A DNA stretch of 52,824 nucleotides from Planctomycetota bacterium (GCA_029979005.1 JAPOIJ010000010.1:1-52824), one strand, 5' to 3'; positions 1 to 9,942 are shown, counted from the first letter of the stretch. Numbers and translations are program-made. The notes: generated by a model not told the origin, from the sequence alone.

Positions 1-1418
1 GTTTTTTTAAGCTTTTTGTTTTCCGCAGGTTTTGGCGTTGCCTTGAACTGCACCTTCTTATCAGGGTTGTTATCAGCCCCCGCTTTCTTCACATCTGTTT
101 TCTTCACATCTGTTTTCTTCAATTCCGTTTTCCTAGACCCCGGATTCGGGTTTTCAGCTTTAACGGGCTGTTTAGCGGGTTGCTCGACCGGCGGTTGCTT
201 TTTCAGTTCGCTGGAAGTCATTGCCGCCTCGTCGACTTTGGTTTCAGCCGATTCCACCTTAGCCTTCTGCTTAGCCTCTGCACGCCTCTTGTCCGCAGCT
301 TGCTTTCTCGCCGCCTTTGCTCGTTCCTTCCGTTTCAACTGCTCTGCTTTAACCGCACTCTGAATTTGTTCCTTGGTCGTCTTTTTTGGGAATTCACCGG
401 ATGCCAAACCGCGATCGACAACCCAAATATTACGAAATCTAACTGGGTCGCCATGGTTTTGGAAACGAGTCGGTAATAACAAAGGTTCCTCAATCTTGCC
501 AGCTCCAGTCTTGTTGGGAAGGGAAACATTATCCTGAACCTTGACTCCGTTGACCCAACTGGTAATCGTCGCATTACGTGCTTTCGTGCCATCGGCATTC
601 CAACGAGGTGCGGTAAATTGAACATCATAAGTTTGCCAAACCAACGGTGGGAAACACATGTTGATCGCAGGCGGACGAAACCGATACAGCGCTCCCAGTC
701 CATCTATTTTTGGAATCAACGCAAACGAGTCGAGCACTTGGCACTCATAACGGCTTTGCAAGTACAATCCGCTGTTTCCACGTTGTTGCCCATCCGCGTA
801 AGGCATGTAAGGCAATCGGAATTCAACATGCAAGTTGAAATCCTGAAACATTGGCTTAACATCCGCCCCTTCCATTAGCAAATCATCGTCGGTCATCTCA
901 GCAGTTGTAAATTGGTCTGTCCCAGTCCCATCAAACAGCACCACGGCACCTTCCGGAGCAGGGGAGTGCATGGTTGGACTCCTCCGCTTAACACGTTTTA
1001 ACTGCCCTCGCGACTTCCCCTTTACATCGACCACACGACATTGGTTATTCTCTACAAAGATCGCCCAAGGTCCGCCCGACAGAACAACGAATTCTCCAGA
1101 TCGCTTACCAATCATCTGAATCGGCTCTGGGCTGAATTTCGGCTGTCCCGGCAGGCCGCCGTAGTAAGCAACCGCATCAAACTGATCATTTCCAATCGAG
1201 CGGATTTGCAAACCAACAACCTGCTTTTTGTCATCATCCGAAGTGACCGACCCCATGAATTCACCCATCAGGGGGAAGCTCATATCCTTAGGAGGCGGAC
1301 TGGTATAGGCCGGCCCCTTTTCTTTGTTCTGAGCAACGGCCGTGGAACCGAACATCGGGATCACAATGAGTACGGTCAGGAAAAAACAAATAAACTTCAA
1401 TCGCTTGGTGAATAACAT
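1..1418 (-). CDS. Secreted DUF1080 (3-keto-disaccharide hydrolase-like) protein, C-terminus off the window
   Basis: The frame runs open from an ATG at 1418 to the window edge, so at least 472 residues are present and the stop is missing. Residues 1-29 are a signal peptide (basic start, hydrophobic core, AVA-Q cleavage), so the product is exported. A DUF1080/laminin-G-like sandwich lies at about residues 150-340, with family landmarks LFDGT (161-165), GNSGLYL (214-220) and VRFRNIWV (326-333). Residues 30-145 precede it and I do not recognise them. After about residue 345 the protein becomes a Lys/Ala/Glu-rich tail that contains a tandem KKTDV repeat. The family is widespread in planctomycetes and is linked to sugar-polymer turnover; the substrate here is unknown. 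Its minus-strand neighbours are an esterase-like hydrolase and a CotH protein, also exported. The domain call is firm; the catalytic role is inference. Confidence 0.85.
   Translation of the reverse strand, partial: MLFTKRLKFICFFLTVLIVIPMFGSTAVAQNKEKGPAYTSPPPKDMSFPLMGEFMGSVTSDDDKKQVVGLQIRSIGNDQFDAVAYYGGLPGQPKFSPEPIQMIGKRSGEFVVLSGGPWAIFVENNQCRVVDVKGKSRGQLKRVKRRSPTMHSPAPEGAVVLFDGTGTDQFTTAEMTDDDLLMEGADVKPMFQDFNLHVEFRLPYMPYADGQQRGNSGLYLQSRYECQVLDSFALIPKIDGLGALYRFRPPAINMCFPPLVWQTYDVQFTAPRWNADGTKARNATITSWVNGVKVQDNVSLPNKTGAGKIEEPLLLPTRFQNHGDPVRFRNIWVVDRGLASGEFPKKTTKEQIQSAVKAEQLKRKERAKAARKQAADKRRAEAKQKAKVESAETKVDEAAMTSSELKKQPPVEQPAKQPVKAENPNPGSRKTELKKTDVKKTDVKKAGADNNPDKKVQFKATPKPAENKKLKK
91..120. repeat. 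Two perfect 15-bp tandem units inside the Lys-rich tail
   Basis: The 15-base unit acatctgttttcttc occurs twice in a row (91-105 and 106-120). On the minus strand it encodes a repeated KKTDV-type pentapeptide in the low-complexity tail of the DUF1080 protein. It is in frame, so gain or loss of units would change tail length without a frameshift. Confidence 0.9.
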
Positions 1419-1820
1419 GGTGCGGCCTAATTACATTTCTCGATTAATCCTCTGAGTAATGTAATTTCTCCCCATGAAAAAACAAATCAACAAACGCTCA
1501 TCGTTGTCGTAATTACTCGATTCCCACTGTTTTTGCCGGTAATACTGACAAATGGGAACCGACAGGAGTATTTGAAGCAGTTTCGAAATCTCCAGGAGCG
1601 TAACGGGCATCACCCAACGGCGACTGGAGGCTCCGCTAAAACGCCGTTTAAGGCTCTATCCAATGGAAAACTGCACCTTACCTTGATCAACGATTTCGAC
1701 GTTCTGTTTGAGATAACGTTCTCTGTTTTATTGGTCTGATAGCTACCGCAGTCTTTCGCGAGCATGACTAACCCGCCCATGGAATCGTTGATTACCTACA
1801 CCGAGTGTCCGAGAAAACGA
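1419..1820. other. 402-bp spacer with two inverted repeats, no gene seen
   Basis: Short reading frames here have no recognisable protein character. Two inverted repeats are visible: AATTACAT/ATGTAATT at about 1429-1465, just upstream of the DUF1080 gene, and AACGGCG (1616-1622) with CGCCGTT (1642-1648), a 7-bp stem around a 19-nt loop. Neither is followed by a T-run, so they are not obvious terminators. The spacer probably holds the promoter of the DUF1080 gene. Confidence 0.4.
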
Positions 1821-2942
1821 TCACTTGCGAGTTATCTCCAAACCAAGACGCTCAAAGAAAAAATCGATCATACTTATTTCGGGATTCGGTTGAAGACCAA
1901 CACCCGGCGCGATCGCGACGGTCCGCATTCCAACCTCATCTGCCCGCTTCTTTAAACAGGCGACGTGTGCTGGATGGTGATTCAAATGGTTTTGGTCATT
2001 CAGCGAAATGTCTCCTCCTCGCATATTATTCTTCATCCAGATAGGTGCGTCGTCCGCTGACATCCACGCGAGCATGTCGAGCTCTTTTCGGATGGATTTC
2101 CCTTTTTCCGAATTCAGTTCGTCAAGCGACCCAGCTCCGTACGCAACCAGAATGTTCTGCTCACGGGATTTCTCTATCTCGGAAGTCAACGTTCCTTTTA
2201 GCGGAAGGAGGTCTTTCCATTGAAGGACGTCATAAGTTGCCTGAGTTCCGATTAGACCCCCGACGACTATCCGAGACGACTCACGCTGTACCGGATCCGT
2301 GCTATCGGGATCTGCCATGTCGTCGTGACACGCCAGCCAGAGTGTCGTACCCGCACCAGCCGACCTGCCGAACGCCGCAACGCGCTCTTTGTCGATATTC
2401 CATTCCTTCGCTTGATGGCGAATGAACTGAATCGCCCGCTTACTGTCGAGAAGGCAGGCGAGAATCCCACGAGGATCCTCGTCACGGAACCGATAGTTGA
2501 TCGAGGCGAACGAGACACCATTTTTCAGGCATGCCTGGAGTTCGGCGCATCCGTGGAACTTTGACTTGTCACCGCTCTTAAACCCACCCCCGTGAATAGC
2601 AACGACGATGGGCGTCGGCTTTTCCGAGTCTGCGATCCAGACATCCATTACAGCATTCTTATGATCGCCGTATTGCAGATCGGCGTGAGTCGGAACCGGG
2701 CCTTTGGCCGCCGTGGGCGTTGGTTTTGACTTTCTCTTTTGCTTAGCTTTCTCAAAACGCTCGCGGAAGGGAGCGATTTCTTCGGGAGATAGTTTACCGT
2801 CGCCATTGCGATCAATCTGAGGAAAACGCTGCAGAATCCGATCCTTTTGCTCAGGCGTAAGCTCTTGGGCCGTCGCCAGTTGAGGCACACTAAGAATCCC
2901 CAATAACACGGCAAACGCCGCCCAAACTGCCAGTCGTATCAT
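1821..2942 (-). CDS. Secreted EF-hand alpha/beta hydrolase (esterase-like)
   Basis: 373 residues. The frame extends upstream to 3026, but the ATG at 2942 is preferred: it has GAGAGGG just upstream and begins a clean signal peptide (residues 1-25, cleavage at ATA-Q). An EF-hand loop (DRNGDGKLSPEE, from about residue 45) follows, then a short Lys/Pro linker and an alpha/beta hydrolase fold. Catalytic landmarks are the oxyanion motif HGGG (117-120), the nucleophile in GRSAG (Ser194), Asp297 or 298 in ADDAP, and His in NHHPAH (323/326). This is the arrangement of BD-FAE/hormone-sensitive-lipase-like carboxylesterases. The likely role is extracytoplasmic deacylation of a carbohydrate or other ester; the substrate cannot be read from sequence. 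It lies 93 bp downstream of the CotH gene on the same strand and may be co-transcribed with it. Confidence 0.88.
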   Translation of the reverse strand: MIRLAVWAAFAVLLGILSVPQLATAQELTPEQKDRILQRFPQIDRNGDGKLSPEEIAPFRERFEKAKQKRKSKPTPTAAKGPVPTHADLQYGDHKNAVMDVWIADSEKPTPIVVAIHGGGFKSGDKSKFHGCAELQACLKNGVSFASINYRFRDEDPRGILACLLDSKRAIQFIRHQAKEWNIDKERVAAFGRSAGAGTTLWLACHDDMADPDSTDPVQRESSRIVVGGLIGTQATYDVLQWKDLLPLKGTLTSEIEKSREQNILVAYGAGSLDELNSEKGKSIRKELDMLAWMSADDAPIWMKNNMRGGDISLNDQNHLNHHPAHVACLKKRADEVGMRTVAIAPGVGLQPNPEISMIDFFFERLGLEITRK

Positions 2943-3035
2943 TACACCCTCTCTAAATTTCCGGGAATGAAATAGCCCCAGGGACCGAGTCCAAATTTTG
3001 TTAGTAGCAGACAGAAGTTTTTCCAAGAAACATCT

Positions 3036-5648
3036 CTAGTTTACATTCGCTGTACCAAAAGTCGGCGTTCCAATTTTGAATCGCCCGTTTTTGGAGCGAG
3101 CATAGGATTGATCCTTGGTCTGTTTACCGAACTTTACCGAGTCGACAATTTCATTTCCGTCTTCATTCCGACCAACCAGCCAAACTGTTTCGCCGGATTG
3201 CGACAGTTTAAACGAAGCAAAGTTACCCGTAGCATTTTCTGCACCATCAGCCCATACAGTTAAAAAACCGCCTGCAGCAATCGTTGAACCCTCGGTTGGA
3301 AACTGCCACTTACGCAGATTTTTTTTGTCGTCCGTCAAATACATTCCGCTCAAATCAATCTCTTTGCCAGACGTATTTTTGATTTCAATCCAATCGGCGA
3401 ACTCTTGCTTACTATTCTGCTTGAAACCCTGGTTGTCAGCCATAATTTCGTTTATGACAATTCCTGGGTTACTCATACGTCGCGGAACCAGAGCCAATTC
3501 GCTTGGATTACCCTCCGCATATTGAGGATAAAACGCGGTCGTCAGATATTCATCGTCCGTTCGCGCTTCGCAGTAATAATAGATCTTTTCGCCGACGGGC
3601 AGTGGTTCGGTTTCAACCGTGTAAGTTCCCTCTCCAGTTCGCTTCATTTCCAAAGCTTTGAATTTAGCCAATGGATCAGTCGCGTAATATAAAAATACTC
3701 GATTCGGTTCGACGGACGCTTTTGTCAAAGCCATCGAAATATTGACAGGTATTTCCGAGCCAACAACCGATCCGACAACCGCTTTGACTGATTTGAACTC
3801 GGGATATTTCTGGGATAATTCGGGAACCGAATCGAGGTAAGCCTTGCGACCTTTAAAAAACGCCTGAAGTCCGGGCGACTGTCCTCGCCCCTGACTTGTA
3901 CTCATTCCAACACCAGCTTCAAACGCCTCCCAGCTGGTCAATTTTCGCGTGTCCACTTTAATCTCATCCGAAATTAACTCTCGGTAAGATTCAATCAACG
4001 GGGCAACCGTATTCCAGTCACACCAATCTCGATAAATCGTTCTAACGTGCGCAACGTATCGCGCTTTCAAAATAGGATTTGCAAGGAGACGATTTATAAA
4101 AGGTGCAAGGGGCTGGTCGATCCCCGCAAATATATCCAAGTCAAAAGGCTTCAACGGCTGGCTACCCGAATCGTTCTGCGGTGGGGGACCACCTTGAGGC
4201 GGTCCGCCCGGAGGGGGGCCACCACCAAACAAACCACCGAATAAACCTCCAGCACCTGGACCTCCACCTCGACCGCCGCCTGGACCTCCACCGAATCCGG
4301 GGCCATGGCTCCCTTGAGCACGAAACGTCTCGTTATTGTCGTAAGGAAGAATGTGGAATCGGTCGAATTTCGGTTCCTGATAGATCGAATAATCAGCGCC
4401 TCGTTGATAGTAACCATCCATATCAAGCATCACATTATCGATGGCTAAAAACCAGAGAATTCGATCGATACAAATCACTTTATCGAGTGTAGATTCAAAA
4501 TCGTCGGAATCTGTTTGCTCCAACATCTTGGTGGCCTTGATTAATGCGTCCCAAGACTCTGGCGTGTCTTTCGTCTTTAGCTCATATGTCCGATAGTCCT
4601 CCGGCTGGTCACCCTTGTATACAAAACTCGCTCCCTCTCGGCCGGGTGGCGCTTTCCAACGCCGTCCGTCTTTGGAATCAAAATACTCTTTTGTGAAATC
4701 AGAATTGAACTGCTGTTCATTAATATAAATACCCCAGCTCCGTCCATTGATTACCACATGAACATAATTAGCCTTGGGAACCGGAATGTAGTCTCGGGCA
4801 ATTCGACTGTAGAGAACCAATCTCAAGAACGAAGCATCGGAATGAGAATTCAAGAGGTTTAACGTCCGGTAACCGTACAAATCCTGTTTCTTGTCAGCCC
4901 AGTCGAAGGTCAAATTAAGTGAGCGCTTCTGACCATCTCCGAGTGAGAAAAATGAAGAATTACCACGAAACCGGATGCCTACTTTCTCGTAAGTTTGCTG
5001 ATCGACCGTAACCTTCGCCGATAGATCCACCCCGTAATCTTTTAAGGATGCCATTTCCTTTTCCCATTGATCTGATTCGATATCAATGAAAATGGTACGT
5101 AAGATCGCTGGATCATAGAGGGAGTGTTCAGCGTAATTCTCAACTGAATCTTTTGAAATTTCCCGTCCGGGCTCATTAGGCTGGGTATTCTCTCTACCGC
5201 GATTTCTCCGGGGCGGTCCCCGCCGTGGTGAGGGTTGATTAGCAATAGAGTCGAGTGCGAGCTTCAACTCATTACCTTCCAGACGTCCGTTTTCATCGGC
5301 ATCGAATTCGCCAATCAAATCTCGCGACGGCATCGCCCCTGGCCCACCTGGTCCACCCGGCCCCATACCGGGGGGACCGCCTCGACGATCCTGCGGCCCC
5401 CTCATTGGAGGAAAAATCTCATCCACAGTTAGTTGCCCGTCCCGATTTTGGTCCAACGACTCTAACACTGCCGGTGCATCGTTGATCTCTTTCACCGACA
5501 ATCTCGAATCTCCATTACGATCCAGACCTTGGGTCAGTCGATCGACTGGCGGACCCTCTTGAAAACCCAGTACCGCTTGAACGACACCCAACTTAATTAC
5601 AATCAGCGCAAAGAATGCGATGCAGAAACCCATCCATATTTTTTTCAT
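3036..5648 (-). CDS. Secreted CotH-like protein with EF-hands and lamin-tail domain
   Basis: 870 residues. The signal peptide or anchor (about 1-30) is followed by three EF-hand-like loops: DRNGDSRLSVKE, DQNRDGQLTVDE and DADENGRLEGNE. A CotH-type kinase-like domain covers roughly residues 185-600, recognised from GIRFRGNSSF, LNLLNSHSDASFLR, the PKANYVHVVINGRSWGIY region and a DNNETF segment. A Gly/Pro-rich linker near residues 440-495 interrupts it. The C-terminus carries a lamin-tail domain (VINEIMADNQG... DWIEIKN). CotH proteins are atypical kinases, some of which phosphorylate extracellular proteins. In planctomycetes and Bacteroidetes this EF-hand/CotH/LTD arrangement is exported and thought to act at the cell surface. 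Calcium binding and kinase activity here are inferences. Confidence 0.87.
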   Translation of the reverse strand: MKKIWMGFCIAFFALIVIKLGVVQAVLGFQEGPPVDRLTQGLDRNGDSRLSVKEINDAPAVLESLDQNRDGQLTVDEIFPPMRGPQDRRGGPPGMGPGGPGGPGAMPSRDLIGEFDADENGRLEGNELKLALDSIANQPSPRRGPPRRNRGRENTQPNEPGREISKDSVENYAEHSLYDPAILRTIFIDIESDQWEKEMASLKDYGVDLSAKVTVDQQTYEKVGIRFRGNSSFFSLGDGQKRSLNLTFDWADKKQDLYGYRTLNLLNSHSDASFLRLVLYSRIARDYIPVPKANYVHVVINGRSWGIYINEQQFNSDFTKEYFDSKDGRRWKAPPGREGASFVYKGDQPEDYRTYELKTKDTPESWDALIKATKMLEQTDSDDFESTLDKVICIDRILWFLAIDNVMLDMDGYYQRGADYSIYQEPKFDRFHILPYDNNETFRAQGSHGPGFGGGPGGGRGGGPGAGGLFGGLFGGGPPPGGPPQGGPPPQNDSGSQPLKPFDLDIFAGIDQPLAPFINRLLANPILKARYVAHVRTIYRDWCDWNTVAPLIESYRELISDEIKVDTRKLTSWEAFEAGVGMSTSQGRGQSPGLQAFFKGRKAYLDSVPELSQKYPEFKSVKAVVGSVVGSEIPVNISMALTKASVEPNRVFLYYATDPLAKFKALEMKRTGEGTYTVETEPLPVGEKIYYYCEARTDDEYLTTAFYPQYAEGNPSELALVPRRMSNPGIVINEIMADNQGFKQNSKQEFADWIEIKNTSGKEIDLSGMYLTDDKKNLRKWQFPTEGSTIAAGGFLTVWADGAENATGNFASFKLSQSGETVWLVGRNEDGNEIVDSVKFGKQTKDQSYARSKNGRFKIGTPTFGTANVN

Positions 5649-5849
5649 AACGATCGCTTATCCACCGTAATAATTATTAAAACTCGCTTTTACAGATTAC
5701 TTTGCACGCATTTATTTATGATCACGGACATAGTTCAGAGAGTTTTCCAACAAATTAATTGATAAAAGACAGTCCAAAGCCGCAGGTCTGACCAACATCG
5801 TGATGAAAGCCAATTTTTTCAGACAAGTTTGTGTGTGAACTTTAGCAAA

Positions 5850-7364
5850 CTAAGATCCGAGAATTTCCCGATACTTTGAATAAACAGAATCCTCCATCAC
5901 AATTGCCGAATTCTCCGGAAGAAAAACTTCGGGTTCGAAAGATCGCGACACAACATCTCGAATCTCGAATCGATCGGCAAGCACGCCACAGCCCAATGCC
6001 TGAATCAGCACATTCCCAATCGCGGTCGCCTCAGTTGGGCCAGCACTGACCGGACGCTGCATGACCGTCGCAGTAATTTCAGTTAGCAATCGATTATTTG
6101 CGCCACCGCCAACGATGTATAGAACTTTTATTGGCTGCCCAAGGATGTCTTCTAATAAATCCACGGTCTCTCGATAGCACAACGCAAGACTATCGAGGCA
6201 GCAACGCACCAATTCGCCAAGCGTTTCCGGGAGTGGCTGCCCCGTCGATTTGGCAAATTCTTTAATTTTCCCGGCCATATTTCCCGGAGCGGCAAACTGA
6301 GCTGCATTAGGGTCGATCAAAGTTCGAAATGCTTCTACCTCAGCCGCCTGTGCAGCCATCTCGGCGTAACTAATTTCTCGGCCCGCATCAAGTTCCTCAC
6401 GACGAAGCTCCTGCACAAGCCAAAGCCCGGCGATGTTTTTAAGAAAACGCGTCGTTCCGGATAATCCTAACTCATTCGTGAAAGGAGCCGCACAGGATTT
6501 TTCAGATGCAAACGAATGAGCTAATTCGGCGCCCAACAAAGACCAAGTGCCGCTTGAAAGGTACGCCCAGCCTTCCTTCTCCAAAGACGGATCCACCGGA
6601 ACTGCCGCTACGGCAGATGCTGTATCATGCGTACCAGGCGCGATAACTTTAACATCTGCTCCCAACCCCGTTGCCTCGGCGATTTCACTACGAACGTTGC
6701 CAATAACGTCTCCCGGATCAATAATCGGCCCCAACATCTCAGTAGGAATATTGAGCTGATCCATCAGTTCATAATCCCAATCCCCCGTCTCAAGGGCTAA
6801 CATACCGCTGGTTGACGCAATGGTTCGTTCGGTGGTCAGCTCACCAGACAGCCAAAAGTGGAACAAGTCGGGCATGAACAGGAGACGATGGGTCGCAGCC
6901 ACCAATTCTGGCTCCCGCATATTTCGCGCCATCACTTGAAACAGCGAGTTGATTTGCATCAACTGAATTCCAGTTCTCGCATAGAGCGCTTCACGTCCCC
7001 CCACGATTTCAAGCACCTTTTCCATGGCTTCGTGATTCTGTGGGTCACGATAACAATGCGGCAATGCCAGTAACTCACCTGACTTACCCACTAAGGCCCA
7101 GTCCACTCCCCAAGTGTCGACCCCAATGCTGCGCAGTTGGAGATCGTTCTCACGACACCATTCGGCCGCCTGACGAATACCTTCGAGAACATTTAGCCAG
7201 ATTCCTGTCAAATCCCAAACAGGACCAGCAGGCGTTGGACAGGGGTGATGCTCAAAACGATGAATTTCTTCAAGCTCAACAACAGCAGGATTGCCACGCA
7301 ACGATCCAACAATTGCTCGCCCTGAACTTGCTCCTAAATCGATAGCTAAATGAGCGCTTGCCAT
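5850..7364 (-). CDS. rhaB: Rhamnulokinase (FGGY family)
   Basis: 504 residues, typical for FGGY sugar kinases. The ATP-binding N-terminal phosphate motif DLGASSGR (about residues 8-15), the sugar/catalytic segment GVDTWGVDWALVG (about 80-92) and the C-terminal adenosine motif GGGANNRLL identify the family. It should phosphorylate L-rhamnulose to L-rhamnulose-1-phosphate in the cytoplasm. The assignment to rhamnulose rather than fuculose or xylulose rests on the adjacent upstream aldolase/dehydrogenase of the rhamnulose type. The start ATG at 7364 has GAGGA about 6 bases upstream. It lies 182 bp downstream of that aldolase gene on the same strand and is probably in the same operon. Confidence 0.9.
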   Translation of the reverse strand: MASAHLAIDLGASSGRAIVGSLRGNPAVVELEEIHRFEHHPCPTPAGPVWDLTGIWLNVLEGIRQAAEWCRENDLQLRSIGVDTWGVDWALVGKSGELLALPHCYRDPQNHEAMEKVLEIVGGREALYARTGIQLMQINSLFQVMARNMREPELVAATHRLLFMPDLFHFWLSGELTTERTIASTSGMLALETGDWDYELMDQLNIPTEMLGPIIDPGDVIGNVRSEIAEATGLGADVKVIAPGTHDTASAVAAVPVDPSLEKEGWAYLSSGTWSLLGAELAHSFASEKSCAAPFTNELGLSGTTRFLKNIAGLWLVQELRREELDAGREISYAEMAAQAAEVEAFRTLIDPNAAQFAAPGNMAGKIKEFAKSTGQPLPETLGELVRCCLDSLALCYRETVDLLEDILGQPIKVLYIVGGGANNRLLTEITATVMQRPVSAGPTEATAIGNVLIQALGCGVLADRFEIRDVVSRSFEPEVFLPENSAIVMEDSVYSKYREILGS

Positions 7365-7546
7365 ACCCGTCCTCTATTCTAAAGCCGGCAGTTGTAAAAA
7401 ATCGGATACGAATCTGAAAAAAGTAAATCTAGATATTCACAATTTTAAATTAAACAACTTGAAACCATCCGACCGCACCTCCTCCGAGCCATGGCCGAGG
7501 GAGATACGCGTCATCTAGGACATCTTTATCAAACGATAGAACCTGT

Positions 7547-9757
7547 CTACCGAAGGAACGCTTCGTGCAAACCACCATCCACATTGATAATCTGACCGGT
7601 AGTTTTACTGGATCGATTAGAAGACAGAAAATAAATCGCTTCGGCCTGATCTGCTGGCGTAATTGGTTGCTTGGTCAATGTTCGCTGCGCGTAAAACTCA
7701 GCCAAACTATTTCGCAATGAATCATCCGAATCCGACTCTTCAAAAGCAATGTCGTACTTTGTCAACGACGCAATCACCCGGTCGCGAGGGAACATCGTTG
7801 AACCTGCAACCACGGTTGCAGGCGCGACAGCATTCACACGAACGAGTGGTGACATCTCAATTGCCAACTCGCGAACCAAATGGTTAGCTGCCGCTTTCGA
7901 AGTGTCATAAGCGACCGATCCTTTCTTACCAACGACACCATTAACACTCGTCGTCAAGACAACAGAGGCCGACAAGCCTTGTTCTTTGAGCATCCCTCTT
8001 AACTCATCGACCACGTTGTAACTTCCCCGCACATTAACGTCGAAAGTAAACTTCCATTTGTCATCGGAAAGTGAGCCATCGCGTTCAGGTGCTACAAATA
8101 CCCCTGCCGTTACGATAACTCGATCAATTCCACCATAGGCGAGCAGGGTGTCGCGAATCATCGCCTGAATTGAATTACGATCCGTAATGTCAACACCAAG
8201 CCCGATTGTTGGTCCACAGCCAGAAATCCCCGAACCTGCCACACCGATTCCAACGCCATAAATTTCGGTCAACTCCGCCGCGGTTGCTTCGGCTGCCTCT
8301 TGGCTGAGATCACAGCACACCACGTGAGCGCCCTCTTTGGCAACTCGATGAGCGACTTCTTTGCCAATGCCATTGCCGGCACCAATCACTAACGCAATGT
8401 CTCGTGACATTTCTTTTTCCGGAGGCTTACGCTTCAGTTTGGCCTCTTCTAGCAGCCAGTACTCAATATCAAAAGCTTCCTGCTTAGGTAAAGCAATGTA
8501 TTCACCCAGTGCTTCCGAACCACGCATCACCTCAACGGCACACGTGTAAAACTCTGCGGTCACTCTTGACTCACTTTTGTCCTTGCCCCAGGCAATCATT
8601 CCTACGCCTGGCACTAAAATAACCGTCGGGTTGGGGTCACGCATCGCTGGTGAATTATCGTGCTTATGCGCCTCATAATAGTCGGCATAATCTTTGCGGT
8701 ATTGCTCAAGTCCGGCAGACAGCAAGGACTTGAGATTCAACAGGCCATGTGGATCTTCCTCGGTTGTCTGAGTCGGATCCCAGTCAACGTATAGCGGCTT
8801 GATCTTCGTTCGCAGAAAATGATCCGGGCAACTGGTACCCAATTCAGCCAGGCGTGCTGCGTCATTGGAATTAACAAAACGAAGGATCGAATCGCGAGTC
8901 TCCACCGTTCCGACAAACTTGTTCATCTGGGAAACTTGACCGCGCAACCAAGGCAGCAATTCAACCAACAAAGCATCGCGAGAATCATCAGAAAGCGTCT
9001 CATATTTCTGACCGCCAAAAGTTTGATCCCCTTTATCTTTCGATTCAATATACTCAGCCGCTTTGTCAATTAAGCTCAACGTCAACTCATAGCATTCCTT
9101 ATCGTCATCCGCCCAGTTAATCAAACCGTGCTGACCCATGACGAGCCCCTTCAGAGATGGATTTGCCTCCACCTCTTTTTGCATCAACAAGCCAAGCTCA
9201 AATCCTGGACGCAACCATGGAACCCAGCCAATTTCATCACCAAAAATCTCTTGAGTCATTTCTCGACTAGCACTGCATGCCGCGATGGATATCACACTGT
9301 TTGGATGCATGTGATCCACGTGTCGTGCCGGCAAAAACCCATGTAACGGAGTATCAATTGAACTGGCACGTGGATTCAAATTGAATGTGCAGTGTGGAAA
9401 ATACCCCACCATCGCGTCTTCGGCTGGAGTTTTCGGACCGTTATCAGGCGCGCTCTTGTAACTTGGAATGAGCGAAAGCAGTTTATTCATGTAAAGCGAG
9501 GCAAAATTTTGCAATTTAGCCGTTCGCAAATCGCCACCCGATCCTTTGACCCACAAAACATCTGTCTCGCTACCGGTCAGTGGATCGGTTTCCATGATTT
9601 TCGACGATGTATTGCCCCCGCCTGTATTTGTGATTCTCTGGTCAGCGCCGAGACAATTCGAGCGGTAAATCAATCGTTCCGCAGGAGAGAGGGCATCGGC
9701 GACTGAATCGTCCCAGTGACGATCGACGTGTTTTAAATCATTCGTGGCAGTGGACAT
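7547..9757 (-). CDS. Bifunctional rhamnulose-1-phosphate aldolase / L-lactaldehyde dehydrogenase
   Basis: 736 residues with two domains. About 1-440 is a class II aldolase/adducin domain (NTGGGNTSSK near residue 45; the metal-ligand histidine region HVDHMHPNSV). About 450-736 is a short-chain dehydrogenase with the nucleotide motif VIGAGNGIGKEV, the active-site YDTSK and a C-terminal INVDGG. This matches the RhaD-aldolase/alcohol-dehydrogenase fusion family (RhaE-W type), which cleaves L-rhamnulose-1-phosphate to DHAP and L-lactaldehyde and oxidises the aldehyde to L-lactate. It precedes rhamnulokinase and is divergent from lutABC, which would consume the lactate. The fusion replaces the separate aldolase and aldehyde-handling enzymes found in microcompartment-based planctomycete pathways. 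No clear Shine-Dalgarno is visible before the ATG at 9757. Confidence 0.92.
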   Translation of the reverse strand: MSTATNDLKHVDRHWDDSVADALSPAERLIYRSNCLGADQRITNTGGGNTSSKIMETDPLTGSETDVLWVKGSGGDLRTAKLQNFASLYMNKLLSLIPSYKSAPDNGPKTPAEDAMVGYFPHCTFNLNPRASSIDTPLHGFLPARHVDHMHPNSVISIAACSASREMTQEIFGDEIGWVPWLRPGFELGLLMQKEVEANPSLKGLVMGQHGLINWADDDKECYELTLSLIDKAAEYIESKDKGDQTFGGQKYETLSDDSRDALLVELLPWLRGQVSQMNKFVGTVETRDSILRFVNSNDAARLAELGTSCPDHFLRTKIKPLYVDWDPTQTTEEDPHGLLNLKSLLSAGLEQYRKDYADYYEAHKHDNSPAMRDPNPTVILVPGVGMIAWGKDKSESRVTAEFYTCAVEVMRGSEALGEYIALPKQEAFDIEYWLLEEAKLKRKPPEKEMSRDIALVIGAGNGIGKEVAHRVAKEGAHVVCCDLSQEAAEATAAELTEIYGVGIGVAGSGISGCGPTIGLGVDITDRNSIQAMIRDTLLAYGGIDRVIVTAGVFVAPERDGSLSDDKWKFTFDVNVRGSYNVVDELRGMLKEQGLSASVVLTTSVNGVVGKKGSVAYDTSKAAANHLVRELAIEMSPLVRVNAVAPATVVAGSTMFPRDRVIASLTKYDIAFEESDSDDSLRNSLAEFYAQRTLTKQPITPADQAEAIYFLSSNRSSKTTGQIINVDGGLHEAFLR

Positions 9758-9823
9758 AATTTTATTTTTTTGAAGTGTTAAAAAGACTTAGGAAAAACCG
9801 ATAGATAGTATGGTCGCATACAA

Positions 9824-9905
9824 CGGTTTGATGTCAACTGAGCTACCCCCACATAAATACGGGGCATCAACCGAAATAGGTACCAAACCAACCCGAGATT
9901 GGGTT
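9824..9905. promoter_or_regulatory. Divergent rha/lut control region with inverted repeats
   Basis: The 185-bp region between the divergent aldolase gene and lutA contains three inverted repeats. CGGTTTGATG (9824-9833) is nearly mirrored by CATCAACCG (9865-9873). CCCC (9847-9850) faces GGGG (9861-9864) inside that pair. AACCC (9890-9894) faces GGGTT (9901-9905). A shared operator for both transcription units is plausible, but no regulator gene is in the window to match it to. Confidence 0.4.
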
Positions 9906-9942
9906 ATATTGAAAGTACCAAATATTTATTACGGAAACTGCA

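Noticed and set aside
335..703. 122-codon minus-strand frame inside the DUF1080 gene
   Set aside because: It is out of frame with the continuous 472-codon frame that carries the signal peptide and DUF1080 motifs.
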